Assembly (NCBI GenBank): GCA_938003665.1 | Contig: CALKYI010000251.1 | Coordinates: 1-6,512, forward strand | Reading direction: 5' to 3' | DNA length: 6,512 bases | DNA from: an uncultured Flavobacteriales bacterium | GTDB lineage: Bacteria; Bacteroidota; Bacteroidia; Flavobacteriales_D; Sanyastnellaceae | Part shown: one piece after another, positions 5,461 through 6,512 of the stretch | Numbering within the stretch: the stretch's first letter is position 1 | Layout of the letters: every line of letters starts with the position of its first letter | Notes under the pieces: model-generated | What the model was told of the DNA's origin: nothing | Seen by the model: only the letters and a program-made list of their open reading frames with translations | Databases searched by the model: none | Position numbers and translations under genes: made by a program

Positions 5461-6512
5461 ATGAGCTCATCCATCCGCGTTCGATTTGCCCCCAGCCCCA
5501 CCGGCCCATTGCACATGGGCGGGGTGCGCACGGCCTTGTACAACTACCTCTTTGCCAAGAAGCACGGCGGCACCTTCATCCTCCGCATCGAGGACACCGA
5601 CCAAACGCGTTTTGTTGAAGGAGCAGAAGATTACATCCGTGAAGCGCTGGATTGGTGCGGCATTGCTCCGGACGAGGGGGTCAAAGCTGGCGGGGACTTC
5701 GGGCCCTACAAACAGTCCGAGCGAAGCGCCCTCTACCAGGAAGAAATCCAACGCTTGCTCGAAAGCGGGGCCGCTTACAAGGCCTTCGATGCAACGGAAG
5801 ACATGGCCGCCAAGCGTTCGGAAGCTGAAGCGAAAGGAGAAGTGTGGCAATACGACGCCACTACGCGAATGAGCATGCGCAACTCACTCTCCTTATCTCC
5901 GGAAGAAGTGGCGAAGCTCGAAGCCGACGGCCACCCTTACACCGTGCGTTTCAAAATGCCCGATGCCGCCCGCGAGGTACTGGTGCAGGACGAAATCCGG
6001 GGCGAAATCCGCATTTCCACCCACGTGCTCGACGACAAGGTCCTCATGAAAACGGACGGCCTGCCGACGTACCACCTCGCCAACGTCGTCGACGACCACC
6101 ACATGCGCATCAGCCACGTCATCCGCGGCGAAGAATGGCTTCCCAGTGCCCCGTTACACGTCCTGCTCTACGAGGCGTTTGGCTGGGACGCACCCAAATT
6201 TGCGCACCTGCCGCTCATCCTCAAACCCACTGGAAACGGAAAGCTCAGCAAGCGCGACGGCGACAAAGGGGGCTTCCCCATTTTCCCGCTGGAATGGAAT
6301 GACCCGGCCACGGGCAACACCTCCATCGGCTACCGCGAGCAAGGGTATTTGCCCGAAGCCTTCCTCAACATGCTCTTGCTGTTGGGCTGGAGCAGCGGGG
6401 ATGACGAAGAATTGTACACGCTGGAGGAGGCCATCGCGGCGTTTGACTTGCAGCGTGTGGTCAAAGCCGGTGCCCGTTTCAACCCTGACAAGACCCTGTG
6501 GTTCAACGAGCA
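5461..6512 (+). CDS. gltX: Glutamyl-tRNA synthetase, N-terminal 350 residues (class I); C-terminus beyond the window
   Basis: The frame opens with ATG at 5461 and stays open to the right edge. It covers the catalytic Rossmann fold and the start of the helical domain of an enzyme usually about 500 residues long. It charges tRNA-Glu with glutamate using ATP in the cytoplasm. The N-terminal signature RFAPSPTGPLHMGGVRTALYNY contains the HIGH-type motif HMGG (18-21). RIEDTD (42-47) follows. GLPTYHLANVVDDHHMRISHVIRGEEWL (200-227) is the GluRS substrate region, and GKLSKRD (260-266) is the KMSKS-type ATP loop. The zinc-binding CxC expected near residues 107-110 is replaced by YKAFDATED, so no zinc site is visible. 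The segment YDATTRMSMRNSLSLSPEE (131-149) and the insert at 277-295 (EWNDPATGNTSIGYREQGY) match my memory of Bacteroidota GluRS. It is divergent from ssb. No in-frame stop or damage is seen. Confidence 0.97.
   Translation, partial: MSSSIRVRFAPSPTGPLHMGGVRTALYNYLFAKKHGGTFILRIEDTDQTRFVEGAEDYIREALDWCGIAPDEGVKAGGDFGPYKQSERSALYQEEIQRLLESGAAYKAFDATEDMAAKRSEAEAKGEVWQYDATTRMSMRNSLSLSPEEVAKLEADGHPYTVRFKMPDAAREVLVQDEIRGEIRISTHVLDDKVLMKTDGLPTYHLANVVDDHHMRISHVIRGEEWLPSAPLHVLLYEAFGWDAPKFAHLPLILKPTGNGKLSKRDGDKGGFPIFPLEWNDPATGNTSIGYREQGYLPEAFLNMLLLLGWSSGDDEELYTLEEAIAAFDLQRVVKAGARFNPDKTLWFNE

Noticed and set aside
5340..5543. 67-codon minus-strand frame crossing the ssb-gltX gap, considered as the tail of a lost gene such as mutY
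   Set aside because: It overlaps the well-supported gltX start, and its C-terminal residues (KRAWPELNQAVADTDATEV) match no family I recognise.
5844..6302. 152-codon plus-strand frame within gltX
   Set aside because: It is a frame-shifted shadow of gltX, rich in Arg and Pro, while the gltX frame carries the HMGG and KLSKR motifs.

Overview
The window looks like an ordinary chromosomal segment of a Bacteroidota (probably Flavobacteriales-like) bacterium with a GC content in the mid-50s by eye. Three things point that way. The succinate dehydrogenase is of the long-flavoprotein, single-cytochrome type in the order C-A-B. The glutamyl-tRNA synthetase has lost the usual zinc cysteines and carries inserts I associate with Bacteroidota. 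The promoter-like elements fit the Bacteroidota pattern TTG...TAnnTTTG, and no gene start has a clear Shine-Dalgarno sequence.

Layout, left to right. Positions 1-1286 hold a two-gene metal-related module on the minus strand: a small exported heavy-metal-associated (HMA) domain protein (909-1286), followed 9 bases downstream by a TonB-dependent outer-membrane receptor (1-899) whose C-terminal part lies beyond the left edge. Positions 1362-4823 hold the complete sdhCAB operon on the minus strand: a five-helix cytochrome b subunit, the flavoprotein, and the iron-sulfur subunit, separated by 12 and 9 bases. Positions 4824-4954 contain a likely sdh promoter and a likely terminator for the upstream gene. 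Positions 4955-5308 encode a short single-stranded-DNA-binding protein on the minus strand. A 152-base divergent intergenic region follows, and then gltX (5461 to the right edge) runs on the plus strand and is cut off by the window.

The Sdh proteins form membrane complex II, linking the TCA cycle to the quinone pool. All flavin, iron-sulfur and probable haem ligands are visible, so the complex should be functional. The HMA protein and the receptor probably work together on a soft metal, with copper the best guess: the HMA protein has a signal peptide, a CxxC motif, a CC pair and a His/Asp tail, and the receptor has a His-rich insert near its mature N-terminus. ssb and gltX are housekeeping genes and are not functionally linked to the rest.

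I see no mobile element, CRISPR array, tRNA/rRNA gene or broken gene, and no convincing new system. The least explained part is the HMA/receptor pair. No stretch longer than 300 bases lacks a gene.
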